This document shows, one piece after another, positions 12,301-27,300 of a DNA stretch of 64,000 nucleotides. Position 1 is the first letter of the stretch, and every line of letters starts with the position of its first letter. Source of the stretch: Enoplolaimus lenunculus (Eukaryota; Nematoda; Enoplea; Enoplida; Thoracostomopsidae). The notes beneath the pieces were generated by a model, which was not told the DNA's origin, did not search any database, and saw nothing but the letters and a program-made list of their open reading frames with translations. Both the position numbers and the translations under genes were made by a program. The stretch spans positions 62,001 to 126,000 of the forward strand of contig JASANG010000398.1 in assembly GCA_030248215.1 (NCBI GenBank), written 5' to 3'.

Positions 12301-15300
12301 AACCGACCGTTGGGGTGAAACCGACCGTTGGGGTGAAACCGACCGTTGGGATGAAACCGACCGTTGGAGTGAAAGCAATGGTTAGGGTGAAACCAATCTT
12401 TGGGGTGAAACCAATCGTTGGGGTGACACCAACCGTTGGGGTAAAACCAACCATTGGAGTGAAACCAACCGTTGAGGTGAATCCAACCGTTGGGGTCAAC
12501 CGATGGGGTAAAACCAACCATTTGGCTGAAACCAACCGTTGAGGTGAAACCAACCATTTGGGTAAAACTAACCGTTAGGATGAAACCAATCGTTGGGGTG
12601 AAACCAATCGTTGGAGTGAAACCAACCGTTGGGGTGAAACCAACCATTGAGGTGAATCCAACAGTTGGGGTGAAACGAACCGTTGGGGTGAAACCAACCG
12701 TTGGGGGTGAAGCCAACCGTTGAGGTGAAACCAACCGTTGACGTGAAGCCAACCGTTGACGTGAAACCAACTGTTGACGGGAAACCAACCGTTGACGTGA
12801 AACCAACCGTTGTGGGTGAAACAAACCGTTGGGGTAAAACGAACCGTTGGGGTAAAACGAACCGTTGGGGTGAAACCAACCGTTGGGGTGAAACCGACTG
12901 TTAGGGTGAAACCAACCGTTGGGGTGAAACCAACCGTTGGGGTGAAACCAACCGTTGGGGTGAAACCAACCGTTGGGGTGAAACCGACTGTTAGGGTGAA
13001 ACCAACCGTTGGGGTGAAACCAACCGTTGGGGTGAAACCAACCATTGGGGTAAAACCAACCGTTGGGGTAAAACCAACCGTTGGGGTGAAACCAACCGTT
13101 ATGGTGAAACCAACCGTTGCGGTGAAACCAACCGTTAGGATGAAACCAATCGTTGGGGTGAAACCAATCGTTGGAGTGAAACCAACATTTGGGGTGAAGC
13201 CCACCGTTGGGGTGAATCCAACCGCTGAGGTGAAACCAACTGTTGAGGTGAAAACAAACGTTGGAGTAAAACCGATCATTGGGGTGAAACCAACTGTTGG
13301 GGTGAAACCATATGTTGGGGTGAAATCATCCGTTGGGGTGAAGCCAACCGTTCGGGTGAAACCAACCGTTGAGCTGAAACCAACCGTTGGGGCAAAACCA
13401 ACCGTTGGGGTGAAACCAACCGTTGGGGCAAAACCAACCGTTGGGGCAAAACCAACCGTTGGGGTGAAACCAACCGTTGGGGTAAAATCAACCATTGGGG
13501 TGGAACCGTCTGTTGGGGTGAAACCAACCGTTGTGGTGAAACCAACCGTTGGGGTGAAACCAACCGTTGAGCTGAAACCAACCGTTGAGCTGAAACCAAC
13601 CGTTGGGGTGAAACCGACCGTTGGGGTGAAACCAATCGTTGGGGTGAAGCCAACCGTTGAGGTGAAACCAACCGTTGGGGTGAAACCAACCGTTGGGATA
13701 AAACCAACCGTTGGGGCAAAACCAACCGTTGGGGTGAAGCCAACCGTTGGGGTGAAACCAACCGTTGAGCTGAAACCAACCGTTGGGGCAAAACCAACCG
13801 TTGGGGTGAAACCAACCGTTGGGGCAAAACCAACCGTTGGGGCAAAACCAACTGTTAGGGTGAAACCAACCGTTGGGGTGAAACCAACCGTTGGGGTGAA
13901 ACCAACCGTTGGGGTGAAACCAACCGTTGTGGTGAAACCAACCGTTGGGGTGAAACCAACCGTTGGGGTGAAACCGACTGTTGGGGTGAAACCAACCGTT
14001 GGGGTGAAACCAACCGTAAACTCTATAAAGTGGTGAAAGTTATAATCGTAAAATTACATAGCTAACGTGTAAAAAGTGTTGAACCAAAATGAAAAATTTC
14101 GTGCACTTTCTGTAAAGAGTTTTTTGACCGTAACTATTGAAGACCACACTGGTTTGCAAAATCCTGTGGCACAAATATTTCCTACGTACCAGGATACCAG
14201 TGTACAAAATTTAAACGATACAGGTCTGATATTACTTGAGCACCAACATGCTAACTAAACTGAAAATACGCGCTTGAGATGCGCGAATCATATATATGAA
14301 CACTATCGTGTTCATATGATGTGGGACGTTTCGTTTTAAAATATCACTGTACAAAATGTTTGTACGTGTTATATGCAAAACATAATTGTAAAGTGGCGTT
14401 AAAATATCTTATGGTGTATTTTTCGACTTGTCTTGGGTCGTTTTGTCGGCTGTAAGCATTGTCATACTAAATCTTTACTAAATGATTTGCCGTGCCGTAT
14501 TAAAACTACAAGCGGGTTTAATAGAAATTGTTTTCTATCAGCACGGGACCGACTGCTTTAATATTTTTACGCTGTAAGTATGCACAATTTATATATTTTT
14601 CCTGTGTTTCTTTGTAAACAAATTTTATTTTAAAATTTGCTAATTCTAGGTCAATATTTTGTTTTGCTAAACCATATGGCAACGCATTCGTTATCGATGT
14701 TGGAATTGAGGTGCCTGTTCGAATTACTTCATCCTTCCAAACTTGGCAAAAATGTAACTATGATTTTCTCAACGGTGTTCGTTATTACGGTTCAAGGACG
14801 GTTTCAGGGCGTGGTTTCACCTTGCACCGAAATTATTTGTAAACACTTTTTTTGTAGAAGCAAAACTAGAAGAATTTAACGATTCAGACCTGAGTTAAAA
14901 ATAGGGGACCACTTACCCCCTTTCGAAATTTTTTTGGACCGCTTTTGTTTTTTTTATTTTAGTAATATTAACCCGACAATTTGTATTGCCTATTATTTGC
15001 AATGAGCATTGTGCAAAGCGGAACTGGATTTTCCCTAATCGTAATCGGAATTGGAACTATCTGAATCGCCATCCATCTGTCCGTCTGTTGAGATTCTTAG
15101 GAGCCGCGGAACGGTTTTGATCAACGTTTTTGTTTGAAAGCTTATTGTCCTGGGGTATTAACTAACCTCTCATTGGTGTTTAAAATTGTAAGCTTAATTG
15201 GTTAAGCCTTCACTAATACTACATGATTTTTATGCGCCAGGAATCTAAATAAATGGTTTATTGGTTAGTTTAAAACTAATTTTATACAAAACCCGAACCC

Positions 15301-18300
15301 AGAACTTAAGAATTCAAACACGGACCCGGACTTTGACTTCTAATCGGGGCTAACCCAGACCCAGACTGCCGATACCGATTTTTATTTTGAAAACGTACCG
15401 ATGCCGAAGCCGCGGATTCCAATTTTAATATAGGATTCTAAAAGAACAGATAGGATACGACATTATATCATAATAACTGCCAAGACTTACTCTAACAACC
15501 AGAAAAGGTTGTAATTTGTGAGAACGGTGGATTTCAATTAATTTTTTCAAACACAAATGCAAGAGAGATAAACAGTTTTCCTGATCAGATGTACCGATAT
15601 ACCCCAACAGTAAAATTAATAGCATTATTCGCCAAGCAATCTTTGACCTAGATCATAGATGCTAAACTTAGGAAAATATCGAGTTGATAACTTAAACCAG
15701 ACAATACATAATATCATGTCTCTGCATTCTAACCATTCCTAATTAAGCGATCATAATCCTAACCCAAGTATATTCAGTACATTATTTTATATTTCAGTTT
15801 GCTTTTACGTACAACATACGATAGTTGCCTTAAGAGACATTTTCGGAATGACTTGTCTCAAATGTATTTCACACATTAGCTTTGTGCAACCATCTAATAA
15901 ATTAAGCTTATTTAAGTTTGGTACTGTACAGTTACTATTCAGAATTTAGGCGCCAGATGCTAAATCACTAAGCTTTTTTTGCTATATTAATAATTTTATT
16001 TCGAGTATTTTGTAATAACCGGTCCCTGACCGGAATTTTTCGTTGAAAATACTCGGAATACCCGGAACCGAATGCAACTGTAGTATGTCCGAGTTTCGTG
16101 CAATACATGTAGTTCCACTACGACTCGTTTATATTATTGAACCCTATATAATGTAATTAAATTTTAAATTCAGGTTAAACTTCGCGATGGTTTACTCACC
16201 GTTTTACTAGAAGCCGTAAAAGCTGACCGGAGTTCAACAACGCCATCCGCTTATTTTAACATTCAAAAAGACACAGATGTAAGTATTTTACGTTGCCATT
16301 ATCAGTGATTGAGGCACATTATGTAGGTTTTTAGAATAATATACCTGTGGAGTTTCACTAGGCTGCTTGCATAAAAGGTGAGCTTTCTCCACTACCTAGA
16401 TTGAGAAGCTGGACAAATGCGGAACATTTACGCGTGGAACAGGTTAATTTTTGTATGTGTCTTAAATTCAAGATTTGATTTTTCTGTTCTCTCTGGGTAC
16501 ATGCCTGTCAGAAGACGCAAAGTTTATGGTGCTAACGCTGCAACGGTTTTTAATTGATAATAGGCGAAGCTAAACTAGGCTGAAATAAAATACTTCACAT
16601 ATCTACATATTTAGTGCTTTCAGCGGTTTAAAGTGGGAAAAGTGGGAGAGGTCATCGAAGTAGAAGGGTCAAAGTAGGGGACTTAGCTGTCGTGGGGCCT
16701 TTTTCTTTCTCTAGGAATACCTCAGTGTCTTTCATAAAGAAACGGCGTATATGATAGGGGAATAGTACGCTTTTATTCATATAATTGGCCGCTGAAGAGA
16801 GAGCATCATCTGCTGTACGGAAAAGAACACGTTTTTACGTAACTACGTGTTGTTAGACTACTGACATATTCTAGCTTACCAAAATCGCTATTTACTTTGT
16901 GCTAAGTAATCAGATATTTGCAACATGGTTAAATTCAATGCACATGTAGTATTTTTCATGCTTTAGGTGATTGTGATCCCTGGAATCAGAAAGTGGCCAG
17001 GAAGTGGTTTCACATTGCACATGTCTCTTTGTCTTGACAAATCAGCAAGTGATATAAGCCTTGACCGTACCGGATACTTTCGACATCGTCATCTGTTCAG
17101 GTGAATTTTCAAATTTTACGTGTACAATTCTAAGTTTTTGTTTAACATTTTTAGTAGATTTTTCTTTTGACGTATAGACGGTAATTAGTACTCTTCACGC
17201 TAGAACATACGTACACCGCCAATTTGTATAATGATTCGTTCTGTTTTTTAGCTTGTTGACCAATGTTTATACGGGTTTTGAAGCATTCTTCACTAACGAT
17301 CTCTGTTTGGTATTTTCCGTTGTGACCAAAAAGGAGTATCAAAGCATTGTGGTCAAAGAAGCTATTTTTGCAGACCGAAATTGGGTTAGAACTCGTCTTA
17401 AGCATGATTAAATAGTTAATTACTTGTCAAGTCATAATATATATACTTAACACATTTGCATCGTCAACTAACATTTTTTGCTTGCGGAAATAGAAGACAT
17501 TAGTTTGTGGTTTACCTGATCTCCTTAGATTTTGTCCAAAAAATTCCTGTTATAAAGTTCTGCACGTTTCGACTATAGAACCTCAAAAATCGAATTTCTG
17601 AACATCAAGTTAATAATTGGACGTGGAATCACAAGACTCCCTTTTGCGATATTTCAACATTATTTAACTTAAAACAAAGTGTCGTTTATAATAGTGACTA
17701 TTTCATGGCACGTTTGTTTGACAACTTTCTTTTCAATTGAATCCAGCATACAATCACAGCCAGTGTCATTCCTGGTCGACGGCCGTTTGGCAATGGGACG
17801 GTGTATGTGTACATTGATGGTCAACTCAAACAAAGTGCATCAGTGAAGTTGCCTGCTTTGACAGAGGTAATTTTGGTATGCGCATGTACGCAAATGTTTT
17901 AATGTTATAAAATAGGCTTCTTCTACTGGGTGTGACGGCCTCCCTGCCCGTAGAACTAATCTTCCACTTTCGGTCTGCAATCTGGTTGATGTTTCTCGCT
18001 TTTTCAAAGGAACATCGAGTGACCTCTGTGTATTTTTATAACGAGCTGAATCACACGTTATTTCGGCGAGAATTTATCAACCTAAAATGTCGTTAAATGA
18101 TCCCAAAAGTAAATATTATATAGTGACAGTTAGCTCAAGAGGACTTGCGTTGAGTTGTGTGTATAATGTAGAAAAAGGCACACGACACATGTTGAACCTC
18201 AACCTGCAAGAATCACCTTTCACTCTTTAGTTCTCCCACTGTTTTTCCAGTTTCAACGTGCGGAACGCCCCCACACAAACCTGGGCAGAGGGAGAAGCAA

Positions 18301-21300
18301 TCTTTTATCAGATCTGTTACCGGGAGTGTTTACAGCTTACTTTAAGTTACATGTCTTAAGTGGATGGTTGTTTGGTCACAATTTGGGTTTCGTCAACTTT
18401 AAAATATTTTTGTAGCCGTTTTCTTACTGCCGTCTGGGCTGTGGTTCACAAGAGTCGCTTCCATCTTGGACGTTTACTTCTCGTCAGTCATCACAGTCGT
18501 CTTGGAATTTGTCGCTTGCCAATCCTATGCGTCCTACAGATGTATGTTTAACGTGCAGTTTTTCAAAATAGTAACTAGGCATCGTTATAGAAAGTATGTA
18601 ATATCAGACAATGTGAGACATCGCCACTATCAATTACAGCATGAAGCATCACACTGTCACAAATTGAGGTATTGCGAATTACTCCTTTTCACGAATAGGG
18701 ATAGTATTCGCCCATGCCTAGCGGTCATAAACACGCTGAAGACGAGCTTTTGGCCACTGTCGTCAGACGTAGCGTTATTTCAGAGCATGGCGAAGTGTCA
18801 CACTCTGTCATTATAATACCTTTGGTTATAACAAGACTGCATCGTGCTCTTGGTTATAGCATCAGTCGATGATACCTCTTCCTAGGCAAGAGTATGCAGC
18901 TTGTACGTTATCGAATATCACAATGTGTACAGACCTCGTTACATTTTTGTCCTACCTCTTCATTTTTAGAGCGGAACTCTGAAATTATACATATTGGTTA
19001 AAAGAATAATCCCTAAACAAATGAGCGGGTCAAGCAAAAACTGAGCGCACTTGGTGCATGGTTTTCTACACAGAATTTAACCAGTATTTTTTTCTCTGGT
19101 CTGAGTGATTATCCATCCACTCTTAGTAATTCTGACACCTTTTCAAACAATAAGCGTTCAAGCGCACAAACTTACTCAAATTGGGTATAAATTTTTTGTA
19201 GCTGTGGTATCAGTGGCTTAATATCGTTATGCTATAAAACTGTTTATTTTTAATGTGTGTGATGTATTTTATTATTGTTTGCAAATTTATTTGTTAGACA
19301 CCCGATGCTGAAAGTTTATCATCAATTCCATGTGGAATGCAGCGCGACGTGTGGGGTGCGCCATCAGCGTTAAATGGTCAACTCAGTGATGTTCTGATCT
19401 TTTCAGAGGGACTATCTAGTCAGCAGTTGCAATCAGTTTTTCATACAGGTAATTTTTTACGTAGCATTACCGCGTATTTTCTTATTTTTGCCTTTGCTAC
19501 ATTGATAGATGTTGCTGAATTCACCGACATTTAGATTTCACATTAACTTATGTTCTCATACTTAGCTACTCGGTAAAATCTCTGCAAGGAATTGGAAAAT
19601 GTCGTACCAAACCTAAGCATGGCAGGAACTTGAAAAAGCTTGCAACTCGTCTAAGTGGCTCAAACGCCTTATTGCTAAACCTCCTGAGGTGGAAAATTGT
19701 TATGGTTGTCTTGAACATTTTGTTCTAATTTAGGTTTACTGTTTGATGATTTCCTTGACGACGATTTGTCGCTGAAGTTGTTCATTCATTACTCGGCTAA
19801 GGTTAGGCCTTGCTTTTGTAAACATTAGGATACTTATTGTAGCTTTTCAAAATTCCAATTTACATTGTAATGAAGTTATGAAAAGTTTCGGATGTGCAAT
19901 TCTCGCTTGTCGAAGAGAGTGTATGCTATTAAGTAGTGTGTGACAGGGATATATTAAAAACCACTTAAAACAGGAAACTAAATTAAGTAATAGTAATTCT
20001 AAAAAAATTGAATCGAATCTGTAATGTTACAGTCGCGGTCAACGAGTGCGGTTTATTTTGCCGTGGGTCTTCATCTGCGTGCGTTTGCGTGTTCAGTTGA
20101 ACTGAAATGTTTTTGTAAGCCTTATAATTGATTACAAATTACATAGCTTGCGCCTGGGATTGTGTGCGTCCGCAGTCAACGTTTGGTGTATGCGTCTGCG
20201 TGTGCTTAGCAGTGTGCAACCGATCGGCAGAAAATACCGGGTTTATTCGGTCGTACCCTGCTGCTTAGTGCCTGTTTACTTGATTCTTCGCATCATGATT
20301 ATCAGCTAACCTTTTAGGCGGTGAGTCCTGAAAGTGGAGACTTGTGTTATGATTTGTCACCAGCACGCTTGCTAGATGGATATGTTTGTACCGAAATATG
20401 TTGTACTCACTGTGTAAAGGTCAGTTTCTATAAACTTGATGGTTCTTTGAGGTTATCACTAGGTTTTGCTAAATTATCGAATACTGGAGTTGAATAAATA
20501 CCATGTTTCGTTTCAGTAAGTCGTGTAATATTATATACATTGGGTCTCTTAACTACGTTCAGTTTTTCTAGTTTTAGCTTGCTTTTTTTATACTACAGCG
20601 AAGATTTTCCTGCAATGTTTTCTAAATAAATTATTACGTTAATTGTGTAATTTTATTTTCAGAAATCGGTTTATTGTTTAGCTGGCATTCAGTCATTATT
20701 TCTTATTCTTGAATTGTGTGTTGATTGTGAATCAAAAGAAGATAGTGTTTGTAGCGCCAACGGTATGTTTTACGAGTATTATCGATACATTTCCAGCGAT
20801 ATTAAACATTAGTGTTGTGGTTCAGTTCTAAGTTATAAAAATGTTCCTGTAACCTGAATTGATCAAAATAGCCAAATAGGCCTGTGCTGAGATATTCTCG
20901 TGTTGAATAATTGTTCCATTTTCACACTGTTGCAATCAAACTTCTTGGTGTTATAGTGTTGAACAACAACTAAACAAGTAGTTTAGTGTTACACGATTCC
21001 TTTCAGCTAAATTTATAGAGTCCTTAGCTAAAACGGTTTTACTTGCCATTCAGTTTTGTTGCAGGTCAAGCATGTCTGGAATTATTCGTACAGTTGCTGA
21101 ATGCATTCTTAGCTGACGAAGGTGCTGAGTCACAGTCATTTCGCGATAGTTGGGCCAAATATTCTGGATTCAAAATTTTAGGCGCTCTTTTAGCCAAGGT
21201 ATTTACTTATTTGCGGAGTTTATAAGTTAGTCAAGTAAAAGCTTTTCAGTCTAGATATCATACGTACTCGTAAAAAGGTATGTAAGTTTTATTTTTTAAT

Positions 21301-24300
21301 TTTTGTGAACTATTTCTGACGCTTCCAACCGTTTGTTTTGAATCGCTGCGTTAACACACCTTATTATCGATGAATCGTTTTTACCAGTTAGTGGTTAGGT
21401 GTCCAAATATTCGCACTCCGGCGTCTTCTATTCAGAAATGTCCTACAACAGCAGAAAACAGCTGTCATTTGGCTAGCTCAACAGCGAGTGCTGTGGCTTT
21501 AACAGCAGAAAACAGCTGACGTTTCGCTAGCTCAATATCGAGTGTTGGGGGCTTTTAGAAGGCCCCTAGGTAAATATCGAGGCCTAAAATTTGTAATTTT
21601 TCGCAAATTTTTATATTTTTAGCAAGTTTTGTATTTTCAGAGCTTGAATTTTTTAATTTGAAACTTAGAGATGACGCAGTCTCATGTGTTTGTCTTTCCG
21701 ATTTTATAAGTATAATTTCAAACCAGGGGTATTTTCGGAGAGGGGTACCCCTCAACCCCGCAATATCGGAATGATAACATTGGGGTTGTATATTACGCAG
21801 AGAAGTGATCTAAGTTAAAAATATGTATGGCTATTTTAGCTACAGGATTTCTCTTGAAGTTTTCAGGTTTCTGGTGGAATGTTCACAGTTCAAACGCTTC
21901 ATGCAGTGCAGTCGTTAACAGAAGTCATGTTACAAGCTCAAAATCAAACTGAACTCGAATTGTTTTACAGACATGTTTTGTTTGATTTCTCAATTTGGAG
22001 CCGGGCTGAATTCACAGCTTGCTTTGGTATGTTCTGTTAAGCAATGCAAGGTCGCGTACCACGGGGTTGTCATAAAGTGACCAGTATTATTGACTTTACT
22101 TAAGTCGGCTGATTTAGTAAGTACTTAAGTGTAACAAAATAGTTCGCTAAGATTTTAGAAGTACAGTCATTAAATTGGTTTGTTTTATTATTTTAGGTTA
22201 TATACAGTATATAGCAACAATAGTCAAAGACAATCGGCGTTATTTTCGTAGCAATTTCGGTGTTGAATACCTGCTTGATAATTTACGGTGGTACTTTTGG
22301 TAAGTTGAAAGGACTGCTTCAATGTACGTACATGTATGTTGTCATCTACTGGTTTCATATAATTATAGCCCAAATTGAATTTTTATGTATCTTTAGGATG
22401 TTGTTCCAAAACTTGGCATCTGGTTGCGTTTTCATTGTTTGGTGGACTGTGAATCTTGAAATTGTATGTTTTTCTTTGATTCAGTTTAGAAAATGTTAAT
22501 AAACTAGGAAACAGAAGTTATGCATATTGAAAACTATCAATAAGAATGAAGGACGCTCTGAATTCCGGCTTTTCTGTCTTGTTAATCTTTTTTTGCAGTA
22601 AACACTGTCGAAGTTGTATGTCATCGTTGTCCATTGAAGATTTGCAAACAGTTCAAGCTTCGCTGTTTGGTTTGGTTAAATTTCTTTGCTCGCGAACGAT
22701 ATCGCATAAGGAGCTTACGCAGATCCAACATTTTGTATTTACCGTTCGAGATTCTCAACTGGTTAGTTTAGACTGAGTACTCCCTGCTTGGACAAATGAA
22801 TATTATCACGTTCGGTTTTTAGATTCGGCTTTCTCACAACAGAACTCGAATTCTAATCCGAACCACAAATTTTTGCCGAATCCGATCCGAACCTTTGTTG
22901 CCACCCTGCTTCATTAATTACATTATTTTGCAATGGTAAACTGCACTAAATAGTATTGTTTAGTCTGTATATGAGGCGTATAATAGTATTCGTAATCACC
23001 AATGGACTAAGGGAGGTCACTGTGCGAGCGGGAGGGTTTTCACGGTAACTTAATAGAATAAATGATAAGAGTTATTCAGAAAGTCACTTTAAAAAGTTTT
23101 CTGGACAGCAGTATAAAGATTAAAGATTACAAATGTTACAAATTATTACTACTCCACGGAGATCCGTTGGGTGGTCATTTAAAACAAACATCTAACAAGA
23201 ACTACTTTACTAGAAAATCGAGAAAATTATCCTGTAATAATATACTAGTAATCCTTCCTATTATACTGAGTTTTGATTGACAGTTGAGTAAGAACTTTGA
23301 TTCAAAGTTGGATTGAAGACAAAACATCCTTCATCCAAGTACATACGGTAGAAACCCAAAAATTCACTTTGGTAAGTAAGCCAAGCCTTGTTTAAATTAA
23401 AAATCGTCGAGTATAACTTGCATCAAAAACATATTATATTGTTAAAAATGTGGATGAACATAAAATAGCTAAAATGTTAATTTTTAGTTTATCTGCTTAA
23501 TTTTGTAGACACCCCTGGAGACCAGAGCGGCTAGAAATATTTCATGGTGGGGCGAAACGGTCGTGAATACGCACTGTATTCTTGTCGAAATAACAAAATA
23601 CAGTGTAAAACAGTGAATACTGTTAAGAACGCATGTTATATATGAAGAAACATAACACACGATAAGCAACAAAATTCGAGCAAAACAGCAAATACAGGTA
23701 CATAACGCAACTAGGATTTGAACAAATGAAGCACGTTTAGAATCTAATTTTTTGAGAGATTTTGAAATGGATCCGGCAAGTTAAAGTACTGGATCCCAAT
23801 GTCATTTTTTGTGGGATCCGTATATCCGGTCGCACCCTGACAGCCGAGTATTAACGAAAGCTCAGGGATGATGATACGCCATATATGAATACAAATGGTA
23901 TCATCACCTGTTTGTTTGACGAGTGCAGTTGTCTCTGAGGATACGAATTTATTGTTGAAAGCCGTTCTGCTGTACATTGCAAAAACCATGTATGTCCATC
24001 GAGAAATTGAATGTTTTGCGTTTTAATCCATAACTCAGTGAATATTTAAGTGACAGTCTTAAAATTTGACAGTGGAAATTGCCGCCCCAAAGTTATTCGA
24101 CGTTCAAAATAATTTCATTAGTTTCAATGAATGTAAAAAGTAGTTAACTAATAGTAAAATTTGTGAACTTACAGTGTTCCACAAAATGGGAGTTGGTTTG
24201 GCTTTGCACTTTGCAAATCATAAACCATGTATATCCAATCATAAATCGTGTATGTCCATGTTTGCGGTCTAATTTGGAGAGCAAAACCGTGTATGTCCGT

Positions 24301-27300
24301 TGAGATATGGACATACATGGATTTTGCGGCGGGCTGATTATGGTTATGACAATGAAGATGTAGATACACTGATTTGGCGCTGAGTTTGCTATGAACTGAT
24401 CAAGCCTTTCTAATCGCTCTGAGTAGCAGTTTGATATTAATGAGGTTATAATACGAAAAATTTCGACATTTTATTGGAAGTAAACAAGCAAAATAATTTC
24501 AAAAATACAAAAAATACATTTGCAGAACCAGAATTTTTTGATATTGAAGGAAACATGTTGAGTTTCGAAATTTCACATAGCGCTTTAAGTTTATGAATTA
24601 TAAATTGCGTCAAATCGCAAATTGTTTAAATTCTATTTGTATCCCTTAGCATCCGTTCCGGTATTTGGTAAAAATATGATGCAGTTTCTGCTTGACAACT
24701 AACTTAGATACATACTAATCTTAAACTGGCCTGCATTGTTATACAGCGGAGATCTCCAAGGTTTGCGTTGTCGACTATTCTTCTGAAGCCATTAATTCAT
24801 GCAGATCACCCATGTGATTCATTTGCTTTTCAACCGAATGATGAACACAATCAGCCGACATGAAGGTATGGACGGGTTTGAAATACTTAAGTGTAACTGT
24901 TCGGCATGTTATGTAGCTGTTGTTCACTGCATGCACGAAAATAGAAAACAAGGTCCGGTTTTTATTTTTTTATTTTGCCCGCTGCAATTATCTGCCCAAA
25001 TTATGATGCGTTCTGTTGTATTGCATTGTTTTAAAACTGCCAGAATGTGTTAGCAGTATCGCATGCGATTCTACCAGCAGTTGCTCGTGCCAAATGATAC
25101 TGATTGTTTGATGTCCTACTGGCGAATGCTGTTCGCTTAAAAGCGCAAACGTTTCGTGAAATAGTGTTAAACGCGGAGTAAACAAGCACTGCTTGATGCC
25201 TTGAAGATATGGGAGCATTAGCACTTTTGCAAATCTGCCAAAACGACAGTTTCGTTTTTTGCGGATGTTTGCCTTGGCCAATCGACTTGACGTTGCCTTG
25301 ACGAAATGATCAGCGTGGTCTAAAGAAGTTTCGCAATCAAACTCATCGTGTGGCTGCTCCAAACTTGTATCTTTCTTTATGTATATCGTGCGCAACGCAG
25401 CTTTCGCATTGCTCGTTACCGAGTTTCATAAAACTTATGTTCATTCGGCGAACTTCAGCTCACTAATATTCTCGACCAACCTTGTCTTCGTGAGTGGAGT
25501 TGAAATCTTTCAGCATTTTAGCGATTGTTAAATTAGCAGGTAGATACAATCTATATGGAGCGTGCTTGCGTCTATAGTGACTGATTGCTGGATTAAACGG
25601 CTTAATATGTTCAATGACGTCAGTTCGATCTCGTTTTGTGCAGCTTTCGCCACGTCCATTACCGCCAGCAGTATCTGGTAGTACAGCTGCTAACGCTCGA
25701 ATAGTACAAGTATGGCGTAAAAACCTTTTTTGCATACTACACGCTTCGAGCCATCTTGTTTTTTCATGTTGAAGGTATATGACAGTGTCTCTGCGAATTT
25801 TGGTCTTTTTCCGTTCTTCGAATACGTGTTCTGTTTTTTGTATTTTTTGAACCAGGTCACGAAGCATTACTGTTCGCTGGTCAAAGCTAGATTCCCAATA
25901 GCGATTGTAGTTTTTATTCCCTTCACTGTCAGTGAAGTTGTCTGCAGTTTTCTCGGCATTCGCATGGCTCACGGATGGGTATTCGCTTTTAATCTCTGAA
26001 GTCTTTTCTTTGTTGGTTGTTTTACAACTGTGTCGGCAATGTCGTTTACTACATTCTCGATCGAAGTCTCATTCACATCATTGCTATTTCGTGCCAAAGC
26101 AGGATTGTTCTCATCTTGACAAGCTGAACGTGGGCAGTAGTACGTTCTATTTTCTGCAATTGAACCTGGTTGCTGGATGCAATTGGTCTCTGGTCTTATC
26201 TGGTTTGAACTAGTCAGTGTACCGGTCTCATCGCGGCATGGCTGCAGTTCATTTAGTTCAATTTGCCCCCCGTCGCCCGATTCGAACACTGGAATTTCTG
26301 GTGTCCATTCTGGATCGCGTATTCGTACCCAAAAGATGCACCTGGACAGTTTGTTGAAGGTGACGGGAAATCAGAGTTCCGGTACAAATACTGCAACGCT
26401 GTCGGTTGTATCAGATCGTCATGCTGTGTAACATTGTCGGCGGTGGCATCACTGAAGCTGTTTGAGTAGGGCAGCTGATTGTCGGAAGCGCTGTCGGCTG
26501 TATCAGATCGCCCAGCTGTGTAACATACATCGGCAGTGGCATCACTGAAGCAGCCGCTGTTGAATACGTAAAATCATTTCCACCGACAATTAGAGCTAAG
26601 TGAGATCAATACTCGAGTCAATTTGCATTTTAAAGCCTTAAACACAAGTATTCCAAATTGTACATAAGCGCAATTGTTAGGTGCTTGTGGTTTTTTATTT
26701 CTGTTCACATGTTGTGGATGTTACCAGGTGTAAGGATATGGGAATGGGTTCATGGTTAAATAATACAAACAAACAAACAAGCAAACAAGCAAACAAACAA
26801 AACAAACCTAAACATACATACAAACACACAAAATATATGCATTCATGCTGCAATTGCTAATGGTCCTCGAAATTTATATTCTTTTTATATTCCTGCATTT
26901 ATTCTGTGCCATAGCACAACAAATTGGTTTAGTTTGTTGAGCACAAGAATTTCGTGTAACAGATATTCACTCAGTCAAAACATTACTCTAAAACATAGAG
27001 TTTCAGAAAATAATGTTTAGGTTACTATGAAATATCAACTTGTTTTTGTTCATGACTGACATTTATAATCTTTTCCAAAGCATGCGATATATGCATTTTT
27101 GTGCATAAAAATGCTTTGCATTTGGTTGTAAAGTCTCCGTTTTGCAATAGTGTTCGAGCGACGATTTCTGATCTTTCCGCTGGAAGTCGCTTCGCCTGCT
27201 CCTTGTGTTCGCCTGCCCCTGAACACATATAAAATAGTGAACGGGAGCGGCGATAGGTTAAGATTAGTTCAGGTGTTGGCAACAAAAGTTCGGATTCGGA

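Noticed and set aside
10942-14036. Long open frames on both strands, up to 408 codons, with VKPTVG or PQRLVS repeats
   Set aside because: They are produced by the 18-bp minisatellite, whose unit is a multiple of three and lacks stops in most frames; six-frame openness and an intron position argue against coding.
18240-18350. Possible extra ConA-domain exon
   Set aside because: There is an AG and an open stretch, but no usable donor and no similarity to the family insert.
25730-26469. + strand frames over transposon A
   Set aside because: They are antisense shadows of the decayed transposase, whose motifs are on the - strand.
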